Origin: Paenibacillus sp. JCM 18996
GTDB lineage: Bacteria > Bacillota > Bacilli > Paenibacillales > NBRC-103111
Assembly (NCBI GenBank): GCA_001313085.1
Contig: BBFE01000025.1
Location: forward strand, 1-54,448
Direction of reading: 5' to 3'
DNA: 54,448 nt
Below are positions 29,592-39,485 of the stretch, in pieces; the stretch's first letter is position 1; every line of letters starts with the position of its first letter. The translations under genes and the position numbers were made by a program. A model generated the notes under the pieces. The model had not been told where the DNA came from and did not search any database. It saw only the letters and a program-made list of their open reading frames with translations.

Positions 29592-29639
29592 CAACTCGGC
29601 GGCAGCTAGCGGAAACCCAATTTCATACTATGAGGAAAC

Positions 29640-29870
29640 CCATATACAGGCTGTTGGCCGGATGAGGTTGATGTACAGGCAGTTTAGGAGTTGAGAGGCG
29701 TACACAGCTCATTGCCAGACAGGATCAACTCTTTTTTAAGACGAGGTTCATTCACAGGCGGTTTGCCAGACAAGGTTCAACCGTAGGCCCTTTGCCAGAT
29801 GAGATTCATGCACTGGGTCTTTGCCGGGCAAGCTTCAAGATCAACTCTTTTGCAGTCGAGGTTTTTTATG
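29640..29870. repeat. Degenerate tandem repeats of about 30 bp
   Basis: Six or so copies of a unit near CAGGCGGTTTGCCAGACAAG followed by GTTCAACNGTA, with units starting near 29649, 29679, 29707, 29756, 29787 and 29815. Copies are 60-85% alike by eye and partly interrupted. No conserved spacers, so not a CRISPR. The tract lies immediately upstream of the leader of the DUF559 gene. Confidence 0.5.
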
Positions 29871-29904
29871 GTAGAGTAAGGAAAAGGTCGTAAAGCATAC
29901 GCCG

Positions 29905-29948
29905 CTGTCCTGTTGATATTTCAACGGGAGGCGGCTATTTTTTTTGAA
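29905..29948 (+). terminator. Hairpin with T8 run just before the DUF559 gene (leader terminator)
   Basis: GCCGCTGTCCTGTTGA pairs with TCAACGGGAGGCGGC, then ATTTTTTTT. It lies only about 15-20 bases before the start codon, so it would sit inside the leader of that gene. Similar hairpins sit in front of the two decayed copies at 8.7 and 36.2 kb. Confidence 0.6.
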
Positions 29949-29961
29949 GGGAGTTTGAGGA

Positions 29962-30631
29962 ATGGGATTTAAGGAGGCGTATGACGATTTTCTGAAGTGT
30001 CATGTACAAAAAACGAAAGGGGGGAACGTTTACGGAGGTTGCAAGAGGGACACGGGCATGCGGAAAAGCTTTTTTTATTGAGGGAGTGTGGTGGCCTTCT
30101 TTTGGACATTTCAACCATTTGCATCCTGAATATGAAGTATTTGATTTTAAAGACGGGTTCAGATACTTGGATTTTGCTTATATTCGGCCGTCATTTCGTG
30201 TGGCTATGGAGATTGACGGGTTTGGCCCGCATATGCGGAATTCGAACCGTTGGCAATTTTCCGATCAGTGGCAAAGACAGAATCACCTGGTGATCGACGG
30301 GTGGCACATACTCCGCTTCTCCCATGATGATGTGAAAGAAAAACCCAGGTACTGCCAGCAGGTTATCCAACAGCTTATGGGAAGGTGGCTTGGGGAAGAA
30401 AATCCGGTTGAGAAAGCCTCTTGTATGGAAAAGGAAGTGTTGAGGCTGGCTCTTCGTTTGTGCCGTCCTGTTAAACCAAGTGATGTTTGTGAACATCTGG
30501 CGGTGGAAAGCAAGTACGCGAGAAGGCTTCTGGCTAATCTTGTTGAGAAAAGAAGGCTGCTTCCTGCAAGCGGGAGTGTTCGTGTCCGTTCCTACAAGTT
30601 AAACATCCAGGGGAAAAACATCGAGTTGTGA
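29962..30631 (+). CDS. DUF559 (PD-(D/E)XK, Vsr-like) endonuclease-like protein with C-terminal winged helix
   Basis: Restored length about 220 residues. Seen: an N-terminal helix (MGFKEAYDDFLKCH), RGERLRRLQEGHGHAEKLFI, VWWPSFGHFNHLHPEYEV, then the nuclease core YLDFAYIRPSFRVAMEIDGFG (Asp ... Glu-x-Asp), RWQFSDQWQRQNHLVIDGWH (20) and ILRFSHDDV, and a C-terminal winged helix (EKEVLRLALRLCRPVKPSDV, 20). Known: DUF559 proteins share the very-short-patch-repair endonuclease fold; their role is unsettled. Breaks: A6 near 30008-30013 and T7 near 30071-30077. Two partial copies of the same family occur at 8.6 and 36.0 kb. Confidence 0.75.
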
Positions 30632-31376
30632 TTTAGGCATAGAAAAGGTGGAACGGGTGCCTAGGGCAAGGGGCAGGTAGAGATGGAACGAGAGCTCGGG
30701 GGCTTAGGGGGGGGGAAATGCAAAGGAAGTTCAGGGCCTGGGACAGCGAGGAGAAGGAACGGAGCTCAGGCCCTGAGGCAGGGAGGAGACATCGAACCTT
30801 AGCGAAATAGCGGACTCCCGAGGTGTTATAGCTTCTAGATCTGGGTTATTTTGTGATGTAGCGGATTTTGAAGGCCTTATTTGGGCGGATCAGGCGTTAA
30901 CACCAAGAAATTCCACTGAATAGCGCTCTAAAAAAAGTCCTTATAGTAAATTTTCATCCGATCTGAAAGAAATAACTCCCTGAAAATCCTTTATTTCTCG
31001 CAGCTTGACAGCAAAGTTGAAAGTAAAGAACCTGTGATGTTAATGCTTTCAACGAACGGAGGTGCGGCGGGGAAGAATGATGCCGCCGACCTCAGTGCCG
31101 GCCCCAATGCTGGTTCCAATGTCGGTGCCAAGGTGGGCTGCTCCGGTGCTGCTCCGGTGTCTCACCCGCCGCTCCGCGCTGCTCCGGTGCTGCGCCGGTG
31201 CTGCTCCGGTGCCTCTCTCGCCACTCCCATGCTGGCCTCAGTGCCCGGCACAGTCTCCACCCCCTGCAGAGTGTTTTTTTTGTTCCCTATGCCCCCGATT
31301 CTCGCGTCTATGTTTAAAAAATCTGAAATCTGTCTTTAATAAAAGTAAACAGAATGTTCAGAAAGTTGGCGCCAGG
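30632..31376. other. Gene-free stretch with GC-rich low-complexity tract
   Basis: No supported gene. 30640-31020 shows only scattered purine-rich sequence. 31062-31270 is made of short degenerate iterations of GCTCCGGTGCTG and GCCGGTGC-like words (at least seven GCTCCGGTG or GCGCCGGTG units between 31138 and 31215). It looks like expanded repeat DNA rather than coding sequence. Confidence 0.5.
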
Positions 31377-32819
31377 ATGGAAACGATACAGCTGCAGGAA
31401 AAAAATAGTGAAAACCGCCTTGTGCCAATTCATTTTTCCTTTTTTTCCTTCAAGGGCGAATGCTATGCAAAATTGAAAGAGACGCTGCTGGCCGACGGCT
31501 TTACCCCGTTTTATCTGGATAAGCTGGAGCTGCAGGACGCGTACTACGGTGAGGGATACCACGTGTCCCATCCGAATATGGAACGGTACTATCTCCCTAT
31601 ACAGGCAGCGTACTGTTTCCTTACAAGGAAAACCCCGAAGCTTTCCAGCGTTATTCCAAAGCGTTGAACCTGTCTGCGGCGCTCAAAACCAATGCATCGA
31701 AGATCCCTTTTGTCATACATTCGGTGGACGTTACAATATGCCCTTTCGATCTGGGCTTTATCACGATTAGGACCCAAATCGCGCAAGAGCGGCTAACCTT
31801 CTCCGGAGCGCTCGAATTTGCCGACAGGTTCCGGGTGCTTCAGGATATCAGCAAGCGTGATAACCTCACTTTTATCCACTGTGACGGCGAAAAAAATTTA
31901 AAGAGGTGGAGAGCTTTATCTTCAACAAACTGGTGAAAAGCGTTCTGCCCTACCTGGATAAAAGCGGGATGGAGGGAGCTTACTTCGAGACGCTGCCTTT
32001 TTTTCGTGGATGAGCGGATGTATGTGCAGGCGGTGTACGCCTTTGAAGAGGGAACGGAACTGGACGAAACCGATTTTTTACCGCGCAGTACATCTGGACG
32101 GTGTCAACATGTCGGGCCGGCCAATCATCTCATCAAGCAACATGGAGTATGTAAGAAATTATATCGACGTCCACGGCTACAACCGCTGGCTTCCCCACAC
32201 GTTGTTTATGGTGAACGAGCATTCCTTCTGCTGCCTGACGAGTAGTGCGGAAACTCACGCCCGCAAGCTGGGAAACCAGATGTACGGGGAGTATTACTAC
32301 GGTCTGCTGCTGAATCTTTTTTTCATAAAATCGTGCTGCTTAAGCTGTCGAACCGCTATTCCCAGGTGGACCTAAGACGGAGCAATGAGGAAGTTTCCAG
32401 GTTGATCCGCCAGATTACTACGTTTTCGTCGAAATATTTTTTTCATTGAGCTGGTGTCCCAGTCACAGGGAAGGGAAATCTTCATTCAGCTGCGCAAAAT
32501 TTTCCGAAACAATGAGCTGTACATCGACGTCAAGCAAACCTTGGCCGATCTGTTCAAGTACCAGGATGCGTTCAGCAATAAAAGGCAGAGCTATTTGCTC
32601 GCTATTCTGACGATTTACACGGTCGTAAGCGGGATCTTTGGAATGAACCAGGTGATCGAGGACCTGAAAGGGCCAATGGATTTCAGCAAAATCAAGGACT
32701 ACTCCGTATTCGAGTATATCGCAATGTTCACTACGTTCTCCGGACTGTTTATAGCCTTCTTGCTGGGCTTTGGTTTCTTGCTGAAGTGGATCAAGGATAA
32801 AAAGAACGATCCAGTCTGA
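31377..32819 (+). CDS. CorA-like divalent cation transporter family membrane protein
   Basis: Restored length about 475 residues. A long soluble N-terminal domain (IHFSFFSFKGECYAKLKETL, 20; NMERYYLP; VDERMYVQAVYAFEEG) is followed by a helical stalk and two C-terminal membrane helices, the first ending in the CorA signature YTVVSGIFGMNQ. Known: the GMN motif forms the ion selectivity filter of CorA Mg2+ channels. The loop after GMN (VIEDLKGPMDF) is not the usual MPEL, so substrate is uncertain. Breaks: lost T near 31594; A7 near 31890; T7 near 31998; T6 near 32074; T7 near 32319; T7 near 32437. Start at ATG 31377 is the best match to the body but has a poor ribosome binding site. Confidence 0.7.
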
Positions 32820-33011
32820 TTAGCCTTGTCCCCTTGGCGGTTAATTAGTTGTTAGGCAAAAAGTAAAGATTAGGGTAAAGGGGGGTGGGGGGACCAAAAA
32901 AAGGACGATTTTAGCATTTTTTTGTCACACAAGTGTAATAGTTTCTTAAGTATCTTTTAATATTCGTAAATTATACTATTTTCATAGAATCTTTAGATGG
33001 AGGGACCGCAG

Positions 33012-33262
33012 ATGAAAAAAAGACAAAAAAATGAAAACGATTATTCATTTCTGTAACGAGCAAATTCCGGTGTACTTCGATAGTCCGAGCAAAAAAAGTG
33101 CTGGCGCTTTTGACCAGCATTCTCGAACAGAAGATGAAGAGCGGCAAGAAAACGGTGCAAAAAAAATTTATCCGGTCCCTGGACAGCGTGGAAATAGAGG
33201 GTTCCGAAGCGATTCTTTATTCCAAGAGGGAATGGGATACGCTGGCGCTGTCTTTATATTAA
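33012..33262 (+). CDS. Hypothetical small protein, about 82 residues
   Basis: ATG 33012 with GGAGGG 7 bases upstream. With A7, A7 and A7/A8 runs shortened the frame is continuous: KTIIHFCNEQIPVYFDSP, VLALLTSILEQKMKSGK, RSLDSVEIEGSEAILYS, REWDTLALSLY. No membrane segment and no family recognised. A strong terminator begins directly after the stop. Confidence 0.55.
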
Positions 33263-33263
33263 T

Positions 33264-33319
33264 AAAAAAAGAGCCTGACGAGCATCCCGGAAGGGGAAGT
33301 TCGCCAGGCTCTTTTTTTT
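33264..33319 (+). terminator. Rho-independent terminator
   Basis: GAGCCTG / CAGGCTC stem with CGA/TCG extension, A7 before and T8 after; loop of about 25 bases. Confidence 0.85.
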
Positions 33320-33382
33320 GCGGAGAAAGCACAACTTGCTGCCATATGCAGGCTAAGAAAAAATTCATTTCAAACTTTAGTT

Positions 33383-33424
33383 AAAGTCCCCCGGACCTTG
33401 AAACATCAGGCCCGGGGGATTTCT
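33383..33424 (-). terminator. Terminator of the small zinc-ribbon gene
   Basis: Stem GTCCCCCGG / CCGGGGGAT with a 17-base loop, directly after the stop of the minus-strand gene. Confidence 0.75.
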
Positions 33425-33425
33425 T

Positions 33426-33569
33426 TTACCCTTTCAACGAAAGCAGCCAATTGGCATAACAAGGATTGCAGAGCAGTTCCCAATGGTCTCCCTTACCGCT
33501 GCGTTCATACACGGGTATGGTGCGGGCGGATAGGGTCGCTTTCTCGCAAAAGCGGCAAATATACGGCAT
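33426..33569 (-). CDS. Small zinc-ribbon protein, 47 residues
   Basis: The start is taken at ATG 33569 (MPYICRFCEK), since GAAGGGA lies a few bases upstream; the longer frame to 33644 has no site. Two Cys pairs, CRFC and CNPC, frame a region with VYERSGKGDHWELL, the pattern of a zinc ribbon. Function unknown. Confidence 0.65.
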   Translation of the reverse strand: MPYICRFCEKATLSARTIPVYERSGKGDHWELLCNPCYANWLLSLKG

Positions 33570-33793
33570 CAGGTTCCCTTCTTTCCTTGCTGAGTTGTGG
33601 GCAGAAACTATTTTTTCCTCTCGGTAGCGAAATTTATTCATCACTGATTCAACCTTGACGGGCGAGGGTAGTTATCATTCACCCAGTTTTTCCCTGTCCA
33701 TATTCAGGTTTATTTAATGTATCTCCTTTACAATAGGTTAACAAGGTCATGAGCCGGAAAATATAAAACGCTGCGGGAAGGTGTGGTAACTCT

Positions 33794-35777
33794 ATGTCAT
33801 TGGTCAAATCAACGGGCCTCCGAAAGGTTCCCATGAAAAGAAGGGCAAATTTGCGTGATTACCCTGTTGTTGCCGCTGTTCTTGCTTTAGTTTCGGGTAT
33901 TTTCGTCTTGGGTGTGGAATGGATTCAGCGGGGCTCGATATATGGTACTTTGTCCTGGGGCATACATAACGGAAAACTTTTTTGCCATGAACGCACTTAT
34001 CGATTTTTTTTGTTCTTCTGGTTCTGTACTGCCTGATAGGCTCTTTGATTCCTTCGATCGGGGCAGGAGCTTTGCTGCTTTTTTGCCTTCGCGCTCATCA
34101 ATTATTTTAAAACCAAACTGATCGGAGAACCGTTCTTTCCGTGGGATATTCTGCTTAACAAAGAAGGCGGAAATATCATTCCGCTCGTTACGGGTTCGGC
34201 TGCCTGGTGCGGCTTGCTGTCGGCTTGGCTCTGATTTCGGCGATATTCCTGCTGCGCTTTCGGGTGCCCCGCTTATCGCTCCCATGGATGAGCCGTCTGG
34301 CTTTGGGACTGCTGTCCGCTTTTGCGTTATATTCGTTCGGGCTGGGGACGGCTTGGGCGGGAGAGGTGTTTGACCGTGCGGGGGCCAGCGAGATCGTGTG
34401 GGACCAACAGCAGAATTATGCCAGCAACGGGAGCACCCTTGCATTTACTATGAATGTGAAAAATGCGATTGTGGCCAAACCGGCAGGTTACGGAGAAAAT
34501 ACCATCTCTACGCTGGCGCAAACCATTGGCGATCAAAAGGCTGCCGCTGCAGATCCGTTTCACGGAAAAAAAAGCCGAATGTCATCTTTATTATGAACGA
34601 GGCTTTCTGGGATCCGACGCTGCTCACTAACGTGACCTACAGCGAGGATCCGGTGCCAACCGTACACAAGCTTCAGCAGGATTCGACCTCGGGCTACCTG
34701 CTGTCTCCCCAATTCGGCGGTGGAACGAGCAATGTGGAGTTTGAGGTGCTGACGGGGAACTCCATGAGCGCCCTTCCAAGCGGCTCTGTTCCTTATCAGC
34801 AGTATATCAATAAACCTTTGCCCAGTTTGGCAAGCTATTTTGAAGACAACGGGTATAAGAGTCTAGGGATTCATTCCTATGAAGGATGGTTCTGGAACCG
34901 GGAAAGTGTGTACAAGCAGCTCGGATTCGAAGGATTTATGAGCAAACAGTATTTTCAGAATCCGGAGTATAAAGGCATCTTCATTTCTGATGACGAGGTG
35001 TCCCGCAATATTATCAAGGAAGTGGACGGCATGGAGCGCCCGATGTTCATTTATGCGGTTACGATGCAGAACCACGGGCCATACGACACGCCGAGATACG
35101 ACAGCAATCCGATCCAGGCAACCGGCAATCTGACGGCGTCGGCGCAGAGCACGCTGGAAACGTACACCCATGGCGCTCATGACGCGGATCAAAGCCTGAA
35201 GATGCTGATCGATCATTTCAAGGATTCGGAGGAGCCTACGGTCATTGTTTTCTACGGCGACCATCTGCCTATGCTGGGCCTCAGCTACGACGTGTACAAA
35301 CAAGCCGGCTTTATCCATACGGACAATGAAGCGGAGTGGACCCTGGAGGAAACGAAAAAAATGCACAGCGTCCCGTTTGTGGTATGGTCCAACGTTTCGC
35401 TCCCCAAGCAGAACATTCCTACGCTGAGCGACTCGTTCCTTGGGTCGTTTATGCTTAATTTAATGAATATGGATAAACCGGCGTCGTTCGCCTTTAACTA
35501 CGAACTGTCCCAGAAAATTCCCGGATTGCTGAGAAATCTGGTAGTCGACAGCGACCAAGGCCTATACCAAAAGGTGCCGGATGCTGTGAAGCAGGATGTA
35601 GAGAAGTATAAAGAGCTGCAGTACGACAGCATGTTCGGGCAGAAGTATTTGGCCAACTATGTGGACCATGACTATCTGACCAAGGCAGCGCTGCCGAATT
35701 ATAATGAGGAATTTGTCGATGATCTTCAGGCTGGGGCCGCAGGAACACCGAACGCCGAACCGGTGCAGAAGCAGTAG
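33794..35777 (+). CDS. LtaS/MdoB-like membrane sulfatase (phosphoglycerol transferase family)
   Basis: Restored length about 655 residues. N-terminal four to five membrane helices (VVAAVLALVSGIFVLGVEW; NALIDFFVLLVLYCLIGSLI; LALISAIFLLRFRV; LALGLLSAFALYSFGLG), then an extracellular sulfatase domain: NVIFIMNEAFWDP, the nucleophile Thr in FGGGTSNVEFEVLTG, GIHSYEGWFWNRE, MQNHGPYDTP and FYGDHLPMLG. Known: family members transfer glycerol phosphate to polymers such as lipoteichoic acid. Breaks include an extra G near 33957, T8 near 34006, one near 34203 and A8 at 34566-34573 (6 needed). Confidence 0.85.
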
Positions 35778-35857
35778 CTATAAAGGCCAAAGCGCCGGCA
35801 GAAGAATCAGGCGCGGCCTGGACTGCAGAGTTGAGCGGTACTGCAGGTACAGAAAAA

Positions 35858-35892
35858 AAAGAACTCACAACCCTTTACGGAGGGAGTTCTTT
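35858..35892 (+). terminator. Rho-independent terminator
   Basis: Stem AAAGAACTC / GAGTTCTTT extended by CCCT / AGGG, about 80 bases after the sulfatase stop. Confidence 0.8.
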
Positions 35893-35900
35893 GTCGTTAA

Positions 35901-36176
35901 TCAAATACATAACTTTTTCAACATTAGGACCGTCGTCTTATGATCGATCTCAAAATGACGCTCTACATCCTTCGGCCGGATTTGCCCACCGAATTGAATC
36001 GCAAGACGTATGATTTCTTTCTCGGCAAGCAGTGCGTGATGCCCCCTCTCCAGCCGGCCCCGGCGCTCTCCCGTCCTGCTTTCGAGGTGATGCCGGATAA
36101 ATGTGCCGTGCGCCTTCAAAAGTCACTCTCTCATACCCCTCCTTAAAAAACAGAAAAAAACGTCCCGCTTCCATCA
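35901..36176 (-). pseudogene. Internally deleted DUF559 family gene: N-terminal helix joined to C-terminal winged helix
   Basis: From a strong AAGGAGG and ATG near 36142 the frame reads MRE, stop, then LLKAHGTFIRHHLESRTGER, GRLERGHHALL and directly EKEIIRLAIQFGGQIRPKDV (20), ending LKKLCI at 35901. The first part matches the start of the intact gene at 29962 and the second matches its C-terminal winged helix; the nuclease core of about 120 residues is missing. A hairpin with a T7 run lies just before the ribosome binding site, as in the other copies. An in-frame TGA follows the third codon. Confidence 0.6.
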
Positions 36177-36305
36177 GAATGGAACGGTATGTTCTTCTTC
36201 GTCACTTATCCCTGATTATAATGTATGAACAAGACAGTCCCTGTCCTTAGAAACAGGTTCTGTCTTTATTCACCCGAAGGGTGATTTGTTCTTTAAGCAG
36301 GAAGG

Positions 36306-37264
36306 CTACAAGGAAAGCCTGATTATCTCTCTGCGAATAATGGAGCAGGAGCTCTCAAATTGTTCTTTTTTCAAGGGAAGAGAGGTTAAGCTCCAGAATT
36401 TCTTTTACACCTTGACGGTTGATAATGGCCGGTACCCCGGCACAAACCCCGATTTGGCCATATTCATTGTCCAGGATGGCCGACACTGCGATAATTTTAT
36501 GTTCATCGCCCAGGATCGAACGGGCAATGTAAGCGAGGGCGTTGCCGATGCCATAATGGGTGGAGCCTTTACGGCTGTGGATTTCCCAACCTGCATTTTT
36601 TCGTTTTGTCTGCAATCTCCTGCAAATTTAAGTGGCCGAAACGACCGGGGTGCTGCAAAAGGATTTCATGGATCGGTTTGCCTCCAATAGAGACATGGGA
36701 CCACGCGGGAAACTGGGATTCTCCATGCTCCCCAAGGACATAACCTTGGACACTTCGCGGATCCACGGGGAGATATTCGGAAAGCAGCGTTTTTTAAACG
36801 GGAAGAATCAATGGAGGTGCCTGTTCCGACAACCCGGCCGCGGGGAAGGCCTGACATTTTCCATACCAGGTAGGTGACGAGATCCACCGGGTTGGACGCG
36901 GCAAGAAAAAAAATGCCATGAAATCCGCTGTCCATTATGCGCCAGATCATGTCCTTATGGATTTCATAAGCCGTATCCAGAGCGTCCAGCCTGTTTTTTT
37001 GCTATGCTTTGGCGTAGTCCCTGCACACAGGATGACGATGTCCATATCCGTGCACTGTTCGTAAGTGCCTGTGTAAATTTTGGTCCTGGAATTGACGAAA
37101 TCCATGCAGTGGGACAGATCCAGCGCTTGCGCATACGCACGGTCAGGGGTACGGCCGATCAGCATGATTTCATCGCAAACCGACTGATTGACCAAGGAAT
37201 AAGCGCAGCTTGCCCCGACATGACCGACACCGACAATAGCCAATTTTCGCGCTTTATTTCCCAT
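36306..37264 (-). CDS. ldh: L-lactate dehydrogenase
   Basis: About 315 residues. Seen: NAD loop [28 protein letters not shown], the substrate region [27 protein letters not shown] and the catalytic His in [13 protein letters not shown], then EIADKTKNAGWEI and [11 protein letters not shown]. Known: reduces pyruvate to L-lactate with NADH. Breaks (all as read on the minus strand): A6 near 36367, A6 near 36597, A6 near 36790, A7 near 36995. A T8 run gives IFFLAASNP where IFLAASNP is usual. Divergent from the leucine dehydrogenase gene. Confidence 0.9.
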
Positions 37265-37300
37265 ATTACAGCACTCCCTTAAAAGTCTGATTCTTAACGT

Positions 37301-37353
37301 TAAAGAAAGTTTAAGATCGCTAAAAAAATTAAAGTGAAATGAAACTTTCTTTA
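37301..37353. promoter_or_regulatory. Perfect 12-bp inverted repeat between ldh and leucine dehydrogenase genes
   Basis: TAAAGAAAGTTT at 37301-37312 and AAACTTTCTTTA at 37342-37353, separated by 29 bases and positioned 37 bases upstream of ldh. Could be two half-sites of a regulator. The rest of the 330-base gap is AT-rich, with TATAAT-like sequence near 37438-37475. The word AACTTTCTTT also occurs at 46574 before the chemoreceptor gene. Confidence 0.4.
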
Positions 37354-37593
37354 CAAGAAAATCTACCTATAATTCGCGTCGCTCATCCTTGAATAGCCTC
37401 GATAGAGTTTTCTTATTTATATGACAAAAAACGGAATATAATGTGACTGTTATGTAACTTATAATAACACATAATTAACATTTGAAGGCTGTATCATTAA
37501 ATATTTCTTCAAAAGGGAGGAGAGAGGCATACTTTGCTGTTCCTTGTCATAAAATGTAACCCGCAAGAGGCATCAGTAAAGGGGAATCGGCAA

Positions 37594-38630
37594 ATGGATG
37601 TATTAAACGAAATGAAACGTTTGTCCTTTGAACAGCTTGTATTCTGTCAGGATCAAGACAGCGGACTGCAGGCGGTCATTGCCATCCATAATACCAAACC
37701 GGGGCCGTCGTTAGGCGGCTGCCGCATGTGGGCCTACGCTTCAGAGGAAGAAGCGGTATCGGACGCGCTGCGGTTGGCCCGTGGGATGACCTACAAGGCG
37801 GCGGTCTACGGGTTAGGTTACGGCGGAGGGAAATGCGTCATTATCGGCAATCCCGCCGCCGACAAGAGCGAAGCGCTTTTCCGGCAATGGGCCGCTTTAT
37901 AGAAGGATTACAAGGCCGGTATATTACGGGCATCGATCTGGGAACAACCGTTCAGGATATGGACATCATTCGGCTCGAAACGCAATATGTGACGGACACA
38001 ACAGGCTCGATCATGGCCTCCGGCGACTTTACGGCGGACATGACGGCCTACGGAGTTTTTTTTCTGGGGATAAAGGCTTCCGTTAAATATAAGCTTGGCT
38101 TGGACGATATTTCGGCTGTAAAGGTCTGCGTACAAGGCTTGGGAAAAGTTGGCCGGTTTTTTGTGCAAATATCTGCATGATGCAGGGGTGGAGCTGATCG
38201 TCACGGATATTATCCCCAGCCGAATGGAGCAGGCGGTAAAGATGTTTAACGCCCGTACGGTTTCGCCTGACGCGATTTACACACAGGCCTGTGATGTGTT
38301 TGCTCCCTGTGCTTTTGGCGGAATATTGCACGACCGGACGATTTCGCGGCTTACATGCCAAATCGTTGCCGGCGCCGCGAATAATCAGCTTGTAGAGGAA
38401 AGGCATGCGGATCTGCTGCGCGATTTAGGCATTCTGTATGCGCCGGATTATGTGATCAACGCGGGAGGCTCATTATTACAGCCTGCGAAATGAACGGCCT
38501 CGGAGCAGGCGATTTGAAGCAAAGTGTGGAACGGGTTTTCTCCACGCTGCTTGATGTTTACCGGGCGGCGGACTCGGCGGCTGTTTCTACTTTGTCTGCG
38601 GCAAATCGTATAGCGGAGAAAAGCCTGTAA
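37594..38630 (+). CDS. Leucine dehydrogenase (Glu/Leu/Phe/Val dehydrogenase family)
   Basis: ATG 37594 with AAAGGGG 9-10 bases upstream. About 345 residues. Seen: the substrate pocket [19 protein letters not shown] (19), catalytic Lys in [33 protein letters not shown], the NAD loop [13 protein letters not shown], and VAGAANNQL. Known: oxidative deamination of branched-chain amino acids, often used during sporulation and germination in Bacillales. Breaks: lost A near 37888, T6 near 38157, lost base near 38469. A T8 run gives VFFLGIK where VFLGIK is usual. Confidence 0.88.
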
Positions 38631-38928
38631 GAAACCTCTACCAAGGCCATTCATTAAAGTTAAAAAAACTTTTATTTTCTCTCAACTGGAAAAAGTTCTT
38701 ATGAAGGATTTGGCCGCATTTTCGAGAATAGTTATTAAAATGGCATCCCGGTCCAAAAGGTTAAGGATAGCGCTTTCATTTATGCAATGTCACGTTTTCA
38801 TTTGCCGCTCTCCCGGAATTGGAATTTGCTGGTATTGTAGCACAAACCCCTGGAGAGCGGAATGAGAAGGGAACCCGTTCGATCGACCGTCAAAACTTCA
38901 AATATTTTTTTGTAAGGAGAGAGAAGCG

Positions 38929-39371
38929 ATGAAGCATCCCGTTCAAATCATTTCCAAATGGAACCAAGAGGTATTTCCGGCAGGAGCTGCGCTAAAGGCA
39001 GAGCTGCTGATCGAGATCCAGGAAGGCTCCGGGCAAGATGCAGCGGCAGACTTTGATCACAGTGTCGGCATCACACTGCAGCCGTCCGATTATGTGAGCA
39101 GCATACAAATTCCGGACTGCCGCTCGCGCCAAATATTTGGTGAATGGCATGTGGCCGTGGGGAACACAGGCGGCGGCTGAATAAAACCATGCGGGTCGAG
39201 ATTGAACTGCTTCCTCATACCTCCGGCGTGCATCCGGTTTTGCTGTTGGAATGTTCCTATGAGAAGAAGAATGCCGGGGCTGACAGCCGGGGGTTTACAT
39301 ACGAAGTTCATGCCCGTTTTATGGACACCAGTGAGCCTCTCTCCGCTGCGGCAATAGTGGATGCGGTTTGA
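38929..39371 (+). CDS. Hypothetical beta-rich protein
   Basis: ATG 38929 with AAGGAGAG 8-10 bases upstream. Two frames join near 39170 (one base lost in the GGCGGC stretch). About 147 residues: VQIISKWNQEVFPAGAALKA (20), LLIEIQEGSG, VEIELLPHTSGVHPVLLLEC (20), GFTYEVHARFMDTSEPL. The alternation suggests a beta sandwich. No family recognised. Confidence 0.5.
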
Positions 39372-39417
39372 ATATGGCCGGAGGCCGCAAGTTTTAATAA
39401 GGCTTCTTACAAAAACA

Positions 39418-39451
39418 AGAGGAACCAGCCGCTTCAGGCCGGTTCCTCTTT
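39418..39451. terminator. Bidirectional terminator between the hypothetical gene and spoVR
   Basis: Stem AAGAGGAACC / GGTTCCTCTT with a GC-rich inner stem and small loop. Convergent genes end on either side. Confidence 0.85.
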
Positions 39452-39485
39452 CACTGCGCTAAGTCCGCTTGCATCCACCACAAGG

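Noticed and set aside
29640..29870. CRISPR array
   Set aside because: Units are degenerate and nearly contiguous, no unique spacers of even length, and no cas genes in the window.
31034..31376. Ala/Gly/Pro-rich proteins encoded by the GC-rich tract
   Set aside because: No ribosome binding site, no family similarity, and the translation merely mirrors the nucleotide repeats.
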